The position numbers and the translations under genes are program-made. This document shows positions 48,946 through 60,648 of a stretch of 64,000 bases of DNA, in pieces; position 1 is the first letter of the stretch, and each line of letters starts with the position of its first letter. The notes below the pieces were generated by a model. The model saw only the letters and a program-made list of their open reading frames with translations. It did not search any database and was not told where the DNA came from. The stretch covers positions 124,001 to 188,000 of the forward strand of contig NZ_QQAV01000010.1 in the NCBI RefSeq assembly GCF_003350475.1, written 5' to 3'. This DNA is from Pseudacidovorax intermedius (GTDB taxonomy: Bacteria; Pseudomonadota; Gammaproteobacteria; Burkholderiales; Burkholderiaceae_C).

Positions 48946-51900
48946 GTGACGCAGCCCGCATCCACCGTTCCTCCCGTCGTGACCATCTTCGAAGGAGGGG
49001 CGGCGCTCAGCGACTTCCGCGCACGCCAGTTGCTGCCACGCCTGCAGGCGGTGGACGCGCGCATCAATGCCATCACGGCGCGCTTTGTCCACCTGGTTCT
49101 GTCGGATGCCGAGATGGATGCCGCCGCGCGCGAACGTTTTGCCGCGCTGCTGACCTACGGCGAGCCCTTCGACGCCGGTGCCGCGCCGCAGGGCGCCACC
49201 CTGGTCGTCAGCCCCCGGCTGGGCACCGTCTCGCCCTGGGCCTCCAAGGCCACCGACATCGCCCGCAACTGCGGCCTCGCCCTGCGCCGCGTGGAGCGCG
49301 TCACGCAGTACCACATCGGCCTGAAGGCGCCCCTGCTGGGCCGCGCCCCGGTGCTGGATGTCGGGGCCCTGGCCCAGGTGGCCGGCCTGCTGCACGACCG
49401 CATGACCGAATCGGTGCTGCCGGGCGTGGACGGCGCCGCCGCTCTGTTCGCCGAGCTTCCGCCGCAGCCCATGGCCCACGTGGACGTGCTGGGCGGCGGC
49501 CACGCCGCGCTGGTCGAGGCCAACATCACCTTCGGTCTCGCGCTGGCCGAGGACGAGATCGACTACCTGGTCGATGCCTTCGGCAAGCTCGGCCGCAACC
49601 CGACCGACGTCGAGCTGATGATGTTCGCGCAGGCCAACAGCGAGCACTGCCGCCACAAGATCTTCAATGCCGACTTCACCATCGACGGCGAGCGCCAGCC
49701 GATGAGCCTGTTCGGCATGATCCGCCACACCCACAAGACGAACCCGCAGCACACGGTCATCGCCTATTCGGACAACGCGTCGGTGATGGAAGGCCATGCC
49801 ATCGAGCGCTTCGTGGCCCGCAGCGAACTGGGCGCCGAGGCGCCCACCTATGCCAAGGAAGCGGCGCTGCACCACGTGCTGATGAAGGTGGAGACGCACA
49901 ACCACCCGACGGCCATCTCGCCCTTCCCGGGCGCCTCCACCGGCGCCGGCGGCGAGATCCGCGACGAGGGCGCCACTGGCCGCGGCTCCAAGCCGAAGGC
50001 GGGCCTGACGGGCTTCACCGTCAGCAAGCTGTGGCCCGAGGAGGGCAGCTACGGCAAGCCCGCCCATATCGCCAGCCCGCTGCAGATCATGACCGAGGGC
50101 CCCCTGGGTGGCGCGGCCTTCAACAACGAGTTCGGCCGGCCCAACCTGCTGGGCTATTTCCGCGAGTACGAGCAGACCGTGGCGAGCGACGTGGACACAG
50201 TCCAGCGCGGCTACCACAAGCCCATCATGATCGCAGGCGGCCTGGGCCAGATCGACGCCACGCAGACGAGCAAGATCCAGTTTCCCGCCGGCACGCTGCT
50301 GATCCAGCTGGGCGGGCCCGGCATGCGCATCGGCATGGGCGGCGGCGCCGCCAGTTCCATGGCCACCGGCGCCAATGCGGCCGAGCTGGACTTCGACTCG
50401 GTGCAGCGCGGCAACCCCGAGATCGAGCGCCGGGCGCAGGAGGTCATCAACCACTGCTGGCAGCAGGGCGCGAAGAACCCCATCCTGGCCATCCACGACG
50501 TCGGCGCGGGCGGGCTGTCGAATGCCTTCCCGGAGCTGACCAACGATGCCGGCCGCGGTGCCCGCTTCGACCTGCGCGCCGTGCCGCTGGAAGAGTCCGG
50601 CCTGGCACCCAAGGAAATCTGGTGCAACGAGAGCCAGGAGCGCTACGTGCTGGCCATCGCGCCCGAGTCGCTGGACCAGTTCCGCGCCTTCTGCCAGCGA
50701 GAGCGTTGCCCCTTCGCCGTGGTGGGCGTGGCGACCGAGCAGCGCGAGCTGGTGGTGGCCGACGCCCAGGCCGATGCTGCCAACCAGCCCGTGGGCATGC
50801 CCATGGACGTGCTGTTGGGCAAGCCGCCCAAGATGCACCGCGACGTGGCCCGCATCCACCGCAACTTCAAGCCGCTGGAGCTCACGGGCGTGGACCTGCA
50901 GCAGGCCGCCATCCAGGTGCTGGCGCATCCCACCGTGGCCTCCAAGCGCTTCCTGGTCACCATCGGCGACCGCACGGTGGGCGGCCTCACGCACCGCGAC
51001 CAGATGGTGGGCCCATGGCAGGTGCCGGTGGCCGACTGCGCCGTCACGCTGGCCGACTTCCGCGGCTTCGCCGGCGAGGCGATGAGCATGGGCGAGCGCA
51101 CGCCGCTCGCCGCCATGGACGCCGCCGCATCGGGCCGCATGGCCGTGGCCGAGGCCATCACCAACCTGCTGGCCGCGCCCATCGAACTGGCCCGCGTCAA
51201 GCTGTCCGCCAACTGGATGGCCGCCTGCGGCGAGCCGGGCGAGGACGCCGCGCTGTACGAGACGGTCAAGGCCGTGGGCCTGGAGCTGTGCCCGGCGCTG
51301 GGCGTCTCCATTCCCGTCGGCAAGGATTCGCTGTCCATGCGCACGCAGTGGGCCGAGGGCACCGACAAGAAGAAGGTCAGCTCGCCGGTAAGCCTGATCG
51401 TCAGCGCCTTCGCCAGCATCGACGACGTGCGCGGCACGCTCACGCCGCAGCTCGATGCGCAGGAAGCCGACACCACGCTGGTGCTCATCGACCTGGGCCG
51501 CGGCCAGCACCGCATGGGCGGCAGCATCCTGGCCCAGGTGCTGGGCCAGACCGGCGACCGCGTGCCCGATCTGGACGATCCGCAACTGCTGGTCAAGACG
51601 GTGGACGCCGTCAACCAGCTGCGCGCCGAAGGCAAGCTGCTCGCCCTGCATGACCGCAGCGACGGTGGCCTGTTCGCCGCAGCCTGCGAGATGGGCTTTG
51701 CTGGCCATGTGGGCGTGTCGCTCAACGTCGACCTGCTCATCACCGAAGGGGACGGCATCAGCGACAGCCGCATGGAGACGGGCGACGCCAAGAACTGGGC
51801 GCAGCAGGTCAGCGCGCGCCGCGAGGAGCTCACGCTCAAGGCCCTGTTCAACGAAGAGCTGGGCCTGCTGCTGCAGGTGCGCACGGCCGAGCGCAATGAG

Positions 51901-52977
51901 GTCATGCAGACGCTGCGCGCGCATGGCCTGTCGGTGTTCAGTCATTTCGTCGGCAAGACCCGCCCGCAAAGCTCGCCCATCGATGCCGGCAAGGGCAAGG
52001 TCGAGGTCTGGCGCGACACCAAGGCCGTGTTCAGCGCGACGCTGGCCGACCTGCACCAAGTGTGGGACAGCGTGAGCTGGAAGATCTGCCGCGAGCGCGA
52101 CAACCCCGATTGCGCCGATGCCGAGCACGCCGCCGCCGGCGACCCGGCCGACACCGGCCTGCATCTGCACCTGCCGGAGGGCTTCGGCACTGCGCCCGCC
52201 TTCGTGGGCAGTGCCCGGCCGCGCGTCGCCATCCTGCGCGAGCAGGGCGTCAACTCGCATGTGGAGATGGCCTATGCCTTCCACGAGGCCGGCTTCGAAT
52301 CGGTCGACGTGCACATGACCGACCTGCAGAGCGGCCGCGCCGACCTGGCCCGCTTCCAGGGCATCGTGGCCTGCGGCGGCTTCAGCTACGGCGACACGCT
52401 GGGCGCCGGCATCGGCTGGGCGCGCAGCATCACCTTCAACCCGCGGCTGGCGCAGCAGTTCGGCGACTTCTTCGGCCGAACCGACACCTTCGGCCTGGGC
52501 GTGTGCAACGGCTGCCAGATGTTCGCCGAGCTGGCCGACATCATTCCGGGCGCACAGGACTGGCCGCGCTTCACCACCAACCGCAGCGAGCGCTTCGAGG
52601 CGCGCCTGTCGCAGGTGGAGGTGCTGGATTCGCCCAGCCTGTTCTTCGCCGGCATGGCCGGCGCGCGCGTGCCGATCGCTGTGGCGCATGGCGAGGGCTA
52701 TGCGGACTTCCGTCACCGTGGCAATGCCGGCAGCGCCATCGCGGCCATGCGCTTCGTGGACCATGCGGGCCAGCCGACCGAGCGCTATCCGCTCAACCCC
52801 AACGGCAGCGCTGGCGGCCTGACGGCGGTGACCACGGCCGACGGCCGCTTCACGGCCATGATGCCGCACCCGGAGCGTGTGTTCCGCAACGTGCAGATGA
52901 GCTGGACCTCGGGCGACCGCGCAGCGCACAGCCCCTGGATGGAAATCTGGCGCAACGCTCGCCGCTGGGTGGGCTGA
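48946..52977 (+). CDS. purL: Phosphoribosylformylglycinamidine synthase
   Basis: This large-type FGAM synthase has 1,343 residues from GTG 48946; a GTG at 48979 is an alternative, and the frame extends back to 48898. It catalyses step four of purine synthesis using glutamine. Visible parts: '[18 protein letters not shown]' (N-terminal), '[18 protein letters not shown]', '[20 protein letters not shown]' (ATP/Mg site), and a C-terminal glutaminase with nucleophile Cys in '[12 protein letters not shown]' and His-Glu in 'MPHPERVF'. Confidence 0.96.
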   Translation: MTQPASTVPPVVTIFEGGAALSDFRARQLLPRLQAVDARINAITARFVHLVLSDAEMDAAARERFAALLTYGEPFDAGAAPQGATLVVSPRLGTVSPWASKATDIARNCGLALRRVERVTQYHIGLKAPLLGRAPVLDVGALAQVAGLLHDRMTESVLPGVDGAAALFAELPPQPMAHVDVLGGGHAALVEANITFGLALAEDEIDYLVDAFGKLGRNPTDVELMMFAQANSEHCRHKIFNADFTIDGERQPMSLFGMIRHTHKTNPQHTVIAYSDNASVMEGHAIERFVARSELGAEAPTYAKEAALHHVLMKVETHNHPTAISPFPGASTGAGGEIRDEGATGRGSKPKAGLTGFTVSKLWPEEGSYGKPAHIASPLQIMTEGPLGGAAFNNEFGRPNLLGYFREYEQTVASDVDTVQRGYHKPIMIAGGLGQIDATQTSKIQFPAGTLLIQLGGPGMRIGMGGGAASSMATGANAAELDFDSVQRGNPEIERRAQEVINHCWQQGAKNPILAIHDVGAGGLSNAFPELTNDAGRGARFDLRAVPLEESGLAPKEIWCNESQERYVLAIAPESLDQFRAFCQRERCPFAVVGVATEQRELVVADAQADAANQPVGMPMDVLLGKPPKMHRDVARIHRNFKPLELTGVDLQQAAIQVLAHPTVASKRFLVTIGDRTVGGLTHRDQMVGPWQVPVADCAVTLADFRGFAGEAMSMGERTPLAAMDAAASGRMAVAEAITNLLAAPIELARVKLSANWMAACGEPGEDAALYETVKAVGLELCPALGVSIPVGKDSLSMRTQWAEGTDKKKVSSPVSLIVSAFASIDDVRGTLTPQLDAQEADTTLVLIDLGRGQHRMGGSILAQVLGQTGDRVPDLDDPQLLVKTVDAVNQLRAEGKLLALHDRSDGGLFAAACEMGFAGHVGVSLNVDLLITEGDGISDSRMETGDAKNWAQQVSARREELTLKALFNEELGLLLQVRTAERNEVMQTLRAHGLSVFSHFVGKTRPQSSPIDAGKGKVEVWRDTKAVFSATLADLHQVWDSVSWKICRERDNPDCADAEHAAAGDPADTGLHLHLPEGFGTAPAFVGSARPRVAILREQGVNSHVEMAYAFHEAGFESVDVHMTDLQSGRADLARFQGIVACGGFSYGDTLGAGIGWARSITFNPRLAQQFGDFFGRTDTFGLGVCNGCQMFAELADIIPGAQDWPRFTTNRSERFEARLSQVEVLDSPSLFFAGMAGARVPIAVAHGEGYADFRHRGNAGSAIAAMRFVDHAGQPTERYPLNPNGSAGGLTAVTTADGRFTAMMPHPERVFRNVQMSWTSGDRAAHSPWMEIWRNARRWVG

Positions 52978-53008
52978 CCGGCGGCGCGGGGCGCGCATAC
53001 TCGCGCCC

Positions 53009-53557
53009 ATGCAACTGCACCAGATCACCGTCGAGTACGTCGCGCCGGAAGACCGGCTGCTGCTGCACCTGGTCGCACAGACGGGCGAACGGACCTCGCT
53101 GTGGATCACTCGCCGGCTGCTGTTGGCCCTTCACGGACCGCTGCACCAGGCCGTGTCGCGTGCCCATGTCGCGGCGGAATGGGGGGCCGTGCCCTTGCCG
53201 GATGGCGCGGCGGATCTGCTGGCCGAATCGGCGCGTGCCCAGGCGCTGCGCGAGGCTGACTTCGCTACGCCGCCGCAGACGGCCACCGATGCGAAGCCCC
53301 TCCTTCCAGGCGCCGTGCCCGTGGTGGGCGAGGTGACCCTCGGCGTGCCGGTGGGTGCGGAGGCGGCTGGCCAACTGGCCATCCGCTGGCGGACGACCGA
53401 TGGGCGCGACGTGGAACTCAATGTGCCGGCCGCGGCGGCCACGGCCTTGCAGACCCTGCTGGTGCAGGGCGCCGAGCGTGGTGGATGGGGACTTGCCGCG
53501 CCAGACGACAAAACGGCCCGGACGCAGGAAGCATCCGGGCCGCGATTCATGAACTGA
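53009..53557 (+). CDS. Conserved-looking protein of unknown function after purL
   Basis: This 182-residue protein (MQLHQITVEYVAPEDRLLLH...) starts 31 bp after purL. The first half looks like an alpha/beta domain ('SLWITRRLLLALHGPLHQAV'), with a beta-rich second part ('GQLAIRWRTTDGRDVELNV'). No signal peptide or membrane segment. No family is recognised. The end of the gene overlaps the terminator of the convergent peptidyl-prolyl isomerase gene. Confidence 0.75.
   Translation: MQLHQITVEYVAPEDRLLLHLVAQTGERTSLWITRRLLLALHGPLHQAVSRAHVAAEWGAVPLPDGAADLLAESARAQALREADFATPPQTATDAKPLLPGAVPVVGEVTLGVPVGAEAAGQLAIRWRTTDGRDVELNVPAAAATALQTLLVQGAERGGWGLAAPDDKTARTQEASGPRFMN
53510..53542 (-). terminator. Terminator for the isomerase gene, inside the convergent gene's 3' end
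   Basis: Read on the minus strand, CGGCCCGGATGC-TTCCT-GCGTCCGGGCCG forms a near-perfect 12-bp stem followed by TTTT. It serves the gene at 53612-54391 and is embedded in the last codons of the plus-strand gene, so it is under double constraint. Confidence 0.8.
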
Positions 53558-53611
53558 CCAGTTGGGCGCCGGGCGCCCCGAACCGTCGCCACCCGGAGGT
53601 GGCCGGCGGAT

Positions 53612-54391
53612 TTACTCGACGCGCGCCTTGCTGCGCAGCTCTTCCTGGTACTTCTGCAGCTTCTGCTGCTGCATCTGCTGCGTCAGCTGGGCCTTCACCT
53701 CGTCCAGCTTGGGGAACTGCATCTCGCGCGTGTCGTCCAGGCGGATGATGTGCCAGCCGAATTCGGACTTGACCGGCGCCGCGGTGGTCTCGCCCTTCTT
53801 GAGCTTGACCATGGCCTGCGAGAACTCGGGCACCAGGCTGGCCGGGGTGGTCCAGTCCAGGTCGCCACCGTTGGCGCCGGAGCCCGGGTCCTTCGAGTAC
53901 TTCTTGGCCAGGTCTTCGAACTTGGCGCCCTTCTTGAGCTCGGCCAGGATCTTGTTGGCCTCGTCCTCGGTCGGCACCAGGATGTGGCGGGCGTGGTATT
54001 CCTTGCCGCTGTTGGCCGCCGCGATCTTGTCGTACTCGGCCTGGATCTCGGCGTCGGTGACCGGATTGGTCTTGCGGTAGTTGTCGAACAGCTGACGGAT
54101 CAGGATGGCCTGGCGAGCCAGTTCCATCTGCGCCTTGAACTCGTCGCTGCGGTCCAGGCCCTGCTTCTGCGCTTCCTGCATGAAGACTTCGCGCGTGATC
54201 ACTTCCTCGCGCAGCTGGTCCTGCATTTCGGGCGTCACCGGCCGGCCGGCGGCGGCCAGTTGCTGGGCCAGTACCTCCATGCGTGCCTTCGGTACGGGCT
54301 TGCCGTTGACGATGGCGGCGTTCTGCGCCAGGGCAGGCAGCGAAGCCGCCAGCGCGGCAGCGGCCAGAACGTGGAGCACTTGTTTTTTCAT
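53612..54391 (-). CDS. Periplasmic parvulin-type peptidyl-prolyl isomerase
   Basis: This 259-residue protein (MKKQVLHVLAAAALAASLPA with signal peptide) has an N-terminal SurA/PpiD-like helical chaperone region and a PpiC domain around residues 130-225 ('YHARHILVPTEDEANKILAE', 'GSGANGGDLDW', 'FGWHIIRLDDTREMQFP'). It helps fold outer-membrane and periplasmic proteins. Confidence 0.93.
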   Translation of the reverse strand: MKKQVLHVLAAAALAASLPALAQNAAIVNGKPVPKARMEVLAQQLAAAGRPVTPEMQDQLREEVITREVFMQEAQKQGLDRSDEFKAQMELARQAILIRQLFDNYRKTNPVTDAEIQAEYDKIAAANSGKEYHARHILVPTEDEANKILAELKKGAKFEDLAKKYSKDPGSGANGGDLDWTTPASLVPEFSQAMVKLKKGETTAAPVKSEFGWHIIRLDDTREMQFPKLDEVKAQLTQQMQQQKLQKYQEELRSKARVE

Positions 54392-54500
54392 GATCGGAAA
54401 ACGGCTAGGAGGGTCGGATTGGCGCCGGAATCGGGCCGATGGAGGGGAAGGGGGGAAGAGGCCTGGCGGCAGGTGCCGGTGGGACCGGCGCAGCGCTTGC

Positions 54501-54776
54501 TCAAAGTGTCTCGATGGCGATCGCGTGCAGGCCGCGTGAAACAAAAGGCTGGACGGCATCATACACAAGGCGATGCCGCGCCACCCGCGTGCGGCCCTCG
54601 AAAAGCGGGGAGGCGATGCGCACGCGGAAGTGGGTGCCCCAGCCCGCCGCGGCAGCGCCGGCATGGCCCGCATGGGCGGCACTTTCGTCCAGCACTTCCA
54701 GATGGGTGGGCTGCAGCTGCGCGCGCAGGGCGGCCTCGAGTTCGTCGACACGCGGCAGGTCTGCGTCGTTGCTCAT
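54501..54776 (-). CDS. BolA family protein
   Basis: This 91-residue BolA-like protein has '[20 protein letters not shown]' at the start and '[20 protein letters not shown]' with the conserved His. BolA proteins act with monothiol glutaredoxins in Fe-S handling. The ATG overlaps the stop of the upstream yciB by four bases. Confidence 0.92.
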   Translation of the reverse strand: MSNDADLPRVDELEAALRAQLQPTHLEVLDESAAHAGHAGAAAAGWGTHFRVRIASPLFEGRTRVARHRLVYDAVQPFVSRGLHAIAIETL

Positions 54777-55321
54777 GCCGATTCCTTGTCGCTGGGTTGC
54801 GCCTGCAGATGAGGTGCGACATACAGCCCCTGCGCCACCAGGAAGGCGATGGGAAAGACGTAGCCCCAGAGCTTGAAGTTGACCCAGGCGTCGGTGCTGA
54901 AGTACAGCGCCACATAGGCATTGATGGCCGACATGAAGGCGCAATAGAAGACCCAGGCCACGCCCAGGCGGCGCCAGATGCGGTCGGGCAGCACTAGCTG
55001 GCTCCCCAACAACATCTTGAGCACGTTGCGGCCCATGCCCCACAACGCCACCGCCAGTGCAAGGGCCATGGCGCCGTAGAGCACCGTCGGCTTCCACTTG
55101 ATGAAGCGGTCGTCGTGCAGGGCCAGCGTCAGGCCGCCGAACAGCAGGATCAGCACCAGCGTCGCCTTCTGCATGGGCTGCAGCCGGCGCTCCATGGCGT
55201 AGACGATGGCCATCTGCACCACCGTGACGGCCATCAGCACGCCGGTGGCGACGTAGATGCCGTAGAACTTGAAGGCGCCGAAGAACAGGACGATCGGCAG
55301 GAAGTCGAGCAGGGCTTTCAT
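54773..55321 (-). CDS. yciB: Inner-membrane septation protein YciB/IspA
   Basis: This 182-residue protein has five hydrophobic helices. The opening '[20 protein letters not shown]' and '[18 protein letters not shown]' are diagnostic of YciB. It takes part in septation and envelope maintenance. It is coupled to bolA by ATGA overlap. Confidence 0.95.
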   Translation of the reverse strand: MKALLDFLPIVLFFGAFKFYGIYVATGVLMAVTVVQMAIVYAMERRLQPMQKATLVLILLFGGLTLALHDDRFIKWKPTVLYGAMALALAVALWGMGRNVLKMLLGSQLVLPDRIWRRLGVAWVFYCAFMSAINAYVALYFSTDAWVNFKLWGYVFPIAFLVAQGLYVAPHLQAQPSDKESA

Positions 55322-55351
55322 GCGGGGAGAGGATGGCGCCTTCTTTATGGC

Positions 55352-55774
55352 TTACTCGGTGTCTTCGGGCTTGAAGTCCAGCGAGGCCGAGTTCATGCAG
55401 TACCGCAGGCCGGTGGGCGCCGGGCCGTCGGGGAAGACGTGGCCCAGGTGCGCGCCGCACTGGCTACAGACGGTTTCGGTGCGCACCATGCCGTGGGAGC
55501 GGTCCACATGCTCGGTGATGGCGCCCGGCACGGCCTCGGCCGAGAAGCTGGGCCAGCCGCAGCCGGCGTCGAACTTGGTGTCGGAGTCGAACAGCTTGGC
55601 GCCGCAGCAGATGCAGTGGTAGCTGCCGTCGGCCCAGTGCGCTTCGTACTTGCCGGTGAAGGGCCGCTCGGTGGCGGCATGGCGGGTGACGTTGAAGGCG
55701 GCGGGCTCGGCGCCCTTTTCGGCCAGCAGCGCCTTCCATTCGGCGTCGGTCTTGCGGATGGTGGGTTCGGTCAT
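55352..55774 (-). CDS. msrB: Peptide-methionine (R)-S-oxide reductase MsrB
   Basis: This 140-residue repair enzyme reduces oxidised methionine. Zinc cysteines are in 'CICCGAKLF' and '[15 protein letters not shown]'. The catalytic Cys is in '[11 protein letters not shown]'. It overlaps selO by four bases, linking two redox-stress functions. Confidence 0.96.
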   Translation of the reverse strand: MTEPTIRKTDAEWKALLAEKGAEPAAFNVTRHAATERPFTGKYEAHWADGSYHCICCGAKLFDSDTKFDAGCGWPSFSAEAVPGAITEHVDRSHGMVRTETVCSQCGAHLGHVFPDGPAPTGLRYCMNSASLDFKPEDTE

Positions 55775-57264
55775 GAGGAGCAGCTGATTTCGATGGCAGA
55801 TGCCCAGTCGGGCGGGAAGTCGGCATAGGCGTCCATGCCGGGATGCTCGTCAAATGGGGCCTCCAGCAGCGCAAGCAAGGTGTGGACGCCGGAGAAGTCG
55901 CCCTTCTGGGCGGCTTCGATGGCCTGCTGGCCCAGGTGGTTCCGCAACACGAAGCGCGGATTGGCGCGCAGTGTAGCGACGGCCGCCGCCGCGTCGGCGT
56001 CGGTCGGGCGGCGCTCGAAGGCCGACAACCAGTGTCGCCAGCTGGTGCGGTCCACGAACAGGTCGTCCAGCGGATCGGCCGGGCCGCCGGCACGGTAGTG
56101 GGCGAAGCGGCGCCAGAAGATGGTCCAGTCGATGCGCTCGGCGGCCATCACGCGCAGCAGCGCCTCCAGCAGCGCGGCGTCGCCGGCCACGGGCTGGGCG
56201 AGGCCCAGCTTGGCCAGCATGGCGGCTTCGAAGCGCAGCGGGAAGACCTCGCGGTAGGACTTGAGGGCCGCCAGCGCGAGTTCTTCCTCGCCGATCAGCG
56301 GCATCAGGGCCTGCGCCAGGCAGAAGAGGTTCCAGTAGGCGACGTTGGGCTGGGCGTTGTAGGCATAGCGGCCCTGGGAATCACTGTGGTTGCAGACGTG
56401 GGCCGGGTTGAAGCCGTCCAGGAACTGGAAGGGGCCGTAGTCGATGGTCAGGCCCAGGATGGACATGTTGTCCGTGTTCATCACGCCATGGCAGAAGCCC
56501 ACGGCCTGCCACTGCGCCATCAGCGCCGCCGTCCGCTCGCTCACGGCGTTGAGCAGGCTGGCGTAGGCATTGGCGCCAAAGCGCGTGTCGCTGCGGCAGT
56601 CCGGGTAGAAGCGGTCGATGACGAAGTCGGCCAGTTGGCGCAGTTCCTCGTGCTGGCCCCGACTGGCGAAATGCTCGAAGTGGCCGAAGCGGATGAAGCT
56701 GGGCGCGACGCGGGTCACGACGGCGGCGGTCTCGATGCTTTCGCGCGCGACCGGCGCGGGCGAACCGACAAGCGCCAGGGCGCGCGTGGTGGGAATGCCC
56801 AGGGCATGCATCGCCTCGCTGCACAGGAACTCGCGGATGCTGGAGCGCAGCACGGCCCGGCCGTCGCCCATGCGCGAGTAGGGTGTGCGGCCCGCGCCCT
56901 TGAGCTGGACCTCGAAGCCGCTGTCGGTCTCCCCGAGCAGGATCGCCCGGCCGTCGCCCAACTGGCCGGCCCAGACGCCGAACTGGTGGCCGCTGTAGAC
57001 CGTGGCGAGCGGATCGCTGCCTTCCAGCACGGCATTGCCGGCCAGGGCCTGCAGGGCTTCGGGCGATTCGAGCCGGTCGCGCGACCAGCCCAGCAACTGC
57101 CGCGTCCGCTCGCTGGTGGCGATCAGCGTCGGCGAGGGCAGGGGCGTGGGGCGCAGGCGGGTGAAGAAGGCCGGGCCGAGGCTCGCGAAGCCTTCGCGCC
57201 AGTGCGGCGCGGCATGGCCCTCCACGCTGGGCACGGAGGGGCTGGACGAGGGCAGGGAACTCAT
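55771..57264 (-). CDS. selO: Protein adenylyltransferase SelO (YdiU)
   Basis: This 497-residue pseudokinase transfers AMP to proteins during oxidative stress. '[20 protein letters not shown]', '[20 protein letters not shown]' and '[20 protein letters not shown]' (metal-binding Asn/Asp) are all present. The C-terminal Ser-Cys-Ser-Ser retains the cysteine that is selenocysteine in eukaryotic homologues. ATG 57264 starts MSSLPSS; coupled to msrB. Confidence 0.95.
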   Translation of the reverse strand: MSSLPSSSPSVPSVEGHAAPHWREGFASLGPAFFTRLRPTPLPSPTLIATSERTRQLLGWSRDRLESPEALQALAGNAVLEGSDPLATVYSGHQFGVWAGQLGDGRAILLGETDSGFEVQLKGAGRTPYSRMGDGRAVLRSSIREFLCSEAMHALGIPTTRALALVGSPAPVARESIETAAVVTRVAPSFIRFGHFEHFASRGQHEELRQLADFVIDRFYPDCRSDTRFGANAYASLLNAVSERTAALMAQWQAVGFCHGVMNTDNMSILGLTIDYGPFQFLDGFNPAHVCNHSDSQGRYAYNAQPNVAYWNLFCLAQALMPLIGEEELALAALKSYREVFPLRFEAAMLAKLGLAQPVAGDAALLEALLRVMAAERIDWTIFWRRFAHYRAGGPADPLDDLFVDRTSWRHWLSAFERRPTDADAAAAVATLRANPRFVLRNHLGQQAIEAAQKGDFSGVHTLLALLEAPFDEHPGMDAYADFPPDWASAIEISCSS

Positions 57265-57466
57265 CGCCGGATTGTCCGTGAAGCCTTTTCGCCCGCCGGA
57301 TTTACGGGGATTCCCGATGGGGTGCGCATGCTGCACTGCGCAATACTCAGCCGGCTTTGTCCATGGCCGGCGCGCCCGGCGCCAGCATTCCACGCCCGGG
57401 CTGCCGCGCAGCCATGCGACACACGACCCCATCCGCCTTCGCCTTCGCTACCAAGGAGCCTCCCAC

Positions 57467-59098
57467 ATGCTGGGCCTGATGCAAGACCGCCCCCTGCTGA
57501 TTTCCAACCTGCTCGAGTTCGCCGAGCGCCATCACGGCGACGGCCAGATCGTCTCGCGCCGTGTCGAGGGCGACATCCACCGCTACACCTGGGCCGATTG
57601 CGCACGCCGCGCGCGCCAGGTGGCCAACGCCGTGGAAGCCGAAGGCCTGCTGTTCTCCGACCGGGTGGCCACGTTGGCCTGGAACGGCTACCGCCACCTG
57701 GAGCTGTACTACGGCGTCTCGGGCAGCGGCCGCGTGCTGCACACGATCAACCCGCGCCTGCATCCCGACCAGATCGCCTGGATCGCCAACCATGCCGAAG
57801 ACCAGGTGCTGTGTTTCGACCTCAGCTTCCTGCCGCTGGTGCAGGCCGTGCACGCGCGCTGCCCGACGGTGAAGAAGTGGGTGGCCCTGTGCGATACCGA
57901 CAAGCTGCCGGCCGACAGCGGCGTTCCGGGCCTCGTCAGCTACGAAAACTGGATCGGGGGCCAGACCGATACCTACGACTGGCCCAGCTTCGACGAGAAC
58001 TCGGCCTCCAGCATGTGCTACACGAGCGGCACCACGGGCAATCCGAAGGCCGCGCTCTACAGCCACCGCTCGACCATCCTCCACGCCTACGCCGCCTGCC
58101 TGCCCGACGTGATGTGCCTGTCGGCGCGCGACTCGGTGCTGCCGGTGGTGCCCATGTTCCACGTCAATGCCTGGGGCATTCCGTATTCCGCGGCGCTGGT
58201 GGGCGCCAAGATGGTGTTCCCCGGCCCGGCGCTGGACGGCAAGTCGGTCTACGAACTGATCGAGGCCGAGGGTGTGACCTTCGCGGCCGGCGTGCCCACG
58301 GTCTGGCAGATGCTGCTGGGCCACATGCAGGCGCAGGGCCTCAAGTTCAGCAAGCTCAACCGCACGGTGATCGGCGGCTCTGCCTGCCCGCCGGCCATGA
58401 TCAACGCCTTCCGCGAGCAGTACGGCGTGGATGTGCTGCATGCCTGGGGCATGACCGAGATGAGCCCGCTGGGCACCCTGTGCACGCTCAAGAACAAGCA
58501 CCTGTCGCTGCCGGCGGAGGAGCAGCTGGCGCTGCGCATGAAGCAGGGCCGCGCCATCTTCGGAGTGGACATGAAGATCGTCGGCGACGACGGTGAAGAA
58601 CTGCCCTGGGACGGCAAGACCTACGGCGACCTGCTGGTCAAGGGCCCGTGGATCGTCAAGGAGTACTTCAAGGGCGAGGGCGGCGACCCGCTGCGCGGGG
58701 GCGGCTGGTTCCCCACCGGCGACGTGGCCACCATCGACACCGATGGCTTCATGCAGATCACCGACCGCAGCAAGGACGTGATCAAGTCCGGCGGCGAATG
58801 GATCAGCTCCATCGACATCGAGAACATCGCCGTGGCCCATCCGTCCGTGGCCATGGCGGCCTGCATCGGCGTGTTCCACCCCAAGTGGGACGAGCGGCCG
58901 ATCGTGGTCGTGGCGAAGAAGGCCGGGGCCGAGGTCACGCGCGAGGAACTGCTGAAGTTCTACGAGGGCAAGACGGCCAAGTGGCAGATTCCGGACGACG
59001 TGGTCTTCGTCGACGCGATCCCGCTGGGCGCAACCGGCAAGATCCTCAAGACGCGCATCCGCGAGCTGCTCAAGGACTACAAGCTGCCGGGGCTCTGA
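57467..59098 (+). CDS. Acyl-CoA synthetase (AMP-forming)
   Basis: This 543-residue enzyme has AAGGAG before the ATG. The AMP-binding P-loop is '[17 protein letters not shown]' (about residue 185). Further motifs are '[13 protein letters not shown]', '[20 protein letters not shown]' and the catalytic Lys in '[15 protein letters not shown]'. It most resembles medium/long-chain fatty acyl-CoA ligases. A terminator follows. Confidence 0.93.
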   Translation: MLGLMQDRPLLISNLLEFAERHHGDGQIVSRRVEGDIHRYTWADCARRARQVANAVEAEGLLFSDRVATLAWNGYRHLELYYGVSGSGRVLHTINPRLHPDQIAWIANHAEDQVLCFDLSFLPLVQAVHARCPTVKKWVALCDTDKLPADSGVPGLVSYENWIGGQTDTYDWPSFDENSASSMCYTSGTTGNPKAALYSHRSTILHAYAACLPDVMCLSARDSVLPVVPMFHVNAWGIPYSAALVGAKMVFPGPALDGKSVYELIEAEGVTFAAGVPTVWQMLLGHMQAQGLKFSKLNRTVIGGSACPPAMINAFREQYGVDVLHAWGMTEMSPLGTLCTLKNKHLSLPAEEQLALRMKQGRAIFGVDMKIVGDDGEELPWDGKTYGDLLVKGPWIVKEYFKGEGGDPLRGGGWFPTGDVATIDTDGFMQITDRSKDVIKSGGEWISSIDIENIAVAHPSVAMAACIGVFHPKWDERPIVVVAKKAGAEVTREELLKFYEGKTAKWQIPDDVVFVDAIPLGATGKILKTRIRELLKDYKLPGL

Positions 59099-59133
59099 GC
59101 CATTCACGGCGGGCTGTCGCCTGCGCGATAGGG

Positions 59134-59158
59134 AAGGCCGCATCCGCGGCCTTTTTTT
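59134..59158 (+). terminator. Terminator after the acyl-CoA synthetase gene
   Basis: A stem AAGGCCGC-ATCC-GCGGCCTT (59134-59153) runs into seven T. It separates the gene from the transporter operon. Confidence 0.88.
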
Positions 59159-59230
59159 CGGGTGTTCCCTGAGCGCTGGCGGCGGCCCCGTGGCTACGCT
59201 GCGCGGACCCAACACCCGGAGACAACACCG

Positions 59231-60466
59231 ATGAATGTCCGCTTGAAGCACCTTGCTGCCGCCGCGCTGGCCGTGATGGCCACCAGCGCCTTCGCCCAGA
59301 AGGGCGAGACCGTGAAGATCGCCTGGATGGACCCGCTCTCGGGTCTCATGGCCGCCGTCGGCACCAACCAGCTCAAGACCTACCAGCTGCTGGCCGAGCA
59401 CTTCAACAAGACCAATGCCTCGGGCGTCAAGTTCGAGATCATCGGCATCGACAACAAGCTGAGCCCGCAGGAGACCACGGCCGCACTGCGCTCGGCCATG
59501 GACCAGGGCGCGCGCTACGTGACCCAGGGCAACGGCTCCGGACCGGCCCTGGCCATCATCGACGCGCTGGAAAAGCACAACGCGCGCAATCCCGGCAAGG
59601 AGGTCGTGTACTTCAATTACGCCGCGGTGGATCCGGACCTCACCAACGGCAAGTGCAGCTACTGGCACTTCCGCCTGGACGCCGACACCTCCATGAAGAT
59701 GGAGGCGCTGACCACCTACATGAAGGACCAGCCGGAGATCAAGAAGGTCTACCTGATCGGCCAGAACTATTCGCACGGCCAGCAGGTCAGCAAGTTCGCC
59801 AAGGAGCACCTGGCGCGCAAGCGGCCCGACATCCAGATCGTGGGCGACGACCTGCATCCGCTGGCACAGGTGCGTGACTTCGCGCCGTACATCGCCAAGA
59901 TCAAGCAGTCCGGCGCCGACACGGTGATCACCGGCAACTGGGGCTCCGACCTGGCGCTGCTCATCAAGGCCGCCAACGACGCAGGCCTGCTGGACACGGT
60001 GAAGTTCTATACCTACTACGCCTTCGGCTCGGGCGCGCCCACGGCCATGGGCGCCTCGGCCGCCGGCAAGGTGTACGTGGTGGGCTACGGCCACTACAAC
60101 ATGGGCCCGCCGATCCAGCCGCTGATGGCCGACTTCAAGAAGCGCATGAACGACGACATGACGCAGAACTCGATCTATCACACCTTCGCCCTGCTCGACG
60201 CCGCCTTCGTGAAGACGAAGTCGACCGATCCGGTCAAGGTGGCTGCGGCGCTGGAGGGCATGAAGATCAAGAGCTTCAACGGCGAGGTCGAGATGCGCAA
60301 GGCGGACCACCAGCTCCAGCAGGGCCTGTACATCACCCGCTGGGAGAAGGCCGGCGGCAAGTATCCGTATGACGCGGAGAACACCGGCTACACCTTCGCG
60401 CCGGTCAAGTACTACGAACCCTACGTGGCCAGCACGCCCACCAGCTGCCAGATGAAGCGGCCCTGA
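59231..60466 (+). CDS. ABC transporter substrate-binding protein (branched-chain amino acid/amide type), copy 1
   Basis: This 411-residue periplasmic protein has a signal peptide (MNVRLKHLAAAALAVMATSA, cleaved after Ala-Phe-Ala). It is a Leu/Ile/Val-type (Peripla_BP_6) binding protein: 'VKIAWMDPLSGLMAAVGTNQ', 'YLIGQNYSHGQQVSKFAKE' and 'ADTVITGNWGSDLALLIKAA'. Its ligand may be an amide or aromatic compound rather than leucine. A nearly identical paralogue follows. Confidence 0.92.
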   Translation: MNVRLKHLAAAALAVMATSAFAQKGETVKIAWMDPLSGLMAAVGTNQLKTYQLLAEHFNKTNASGVKFEIIGIDNKLSPQETTAALRSAMDQGARYVTQGNGSGPALAIIDALEKHNARNPGKEVVYFNYAAVDPDLTNGKCSYWHFRLDADTSMKMEALTTYMKDQPEIKKVYLIGQNYSHGQQVSKFAKEHLARKRPDIQIVGDDLHPLAQVRDFAPYIAKIKQSGADTVITGNWGSDLALLIKAANDAGLLDTVKFYTYYAFGSGAPTAMGASAAGKVYVVGYGHYNMGPPIQPLMADFKKRMNDDMTQNSIYHTFALLDAAFVKTKSTDPVKVAAALEGMKIKSFNGEVEMRKADHQLQQGLYITRWEKAGGKYPYDAENTGYTFAPVKYYEPYVASTPTSCQMKRP

Positions 60467-60648
60467 CGCGCATGCACCAGTCGTGTGCTACCCGAGGGTA
60501 GAAATGGTGCGGCGGCGGCTGTCGCCCGGGTGATAGAAAAGGCTTTCTCCAGAGGGGAATCGCGGGGCTTTCCCCTAGCGAGCGCGCAGTGAAGCACTGT
60601 ACGCTCGTGCAAGTTCCGGCACCCGGGACACCACACAGGAGACATGCC

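Noticed and set aside
47986-53109. A very long minus-strand frame continuing from map upstream across the whole of purL
   Set aside because: The map protein begins at 48831. The rest is the reverse strand of purL, with a His/Ala/Arg/Gly-rich composition typical of antisense frames in GC-rich DNA.
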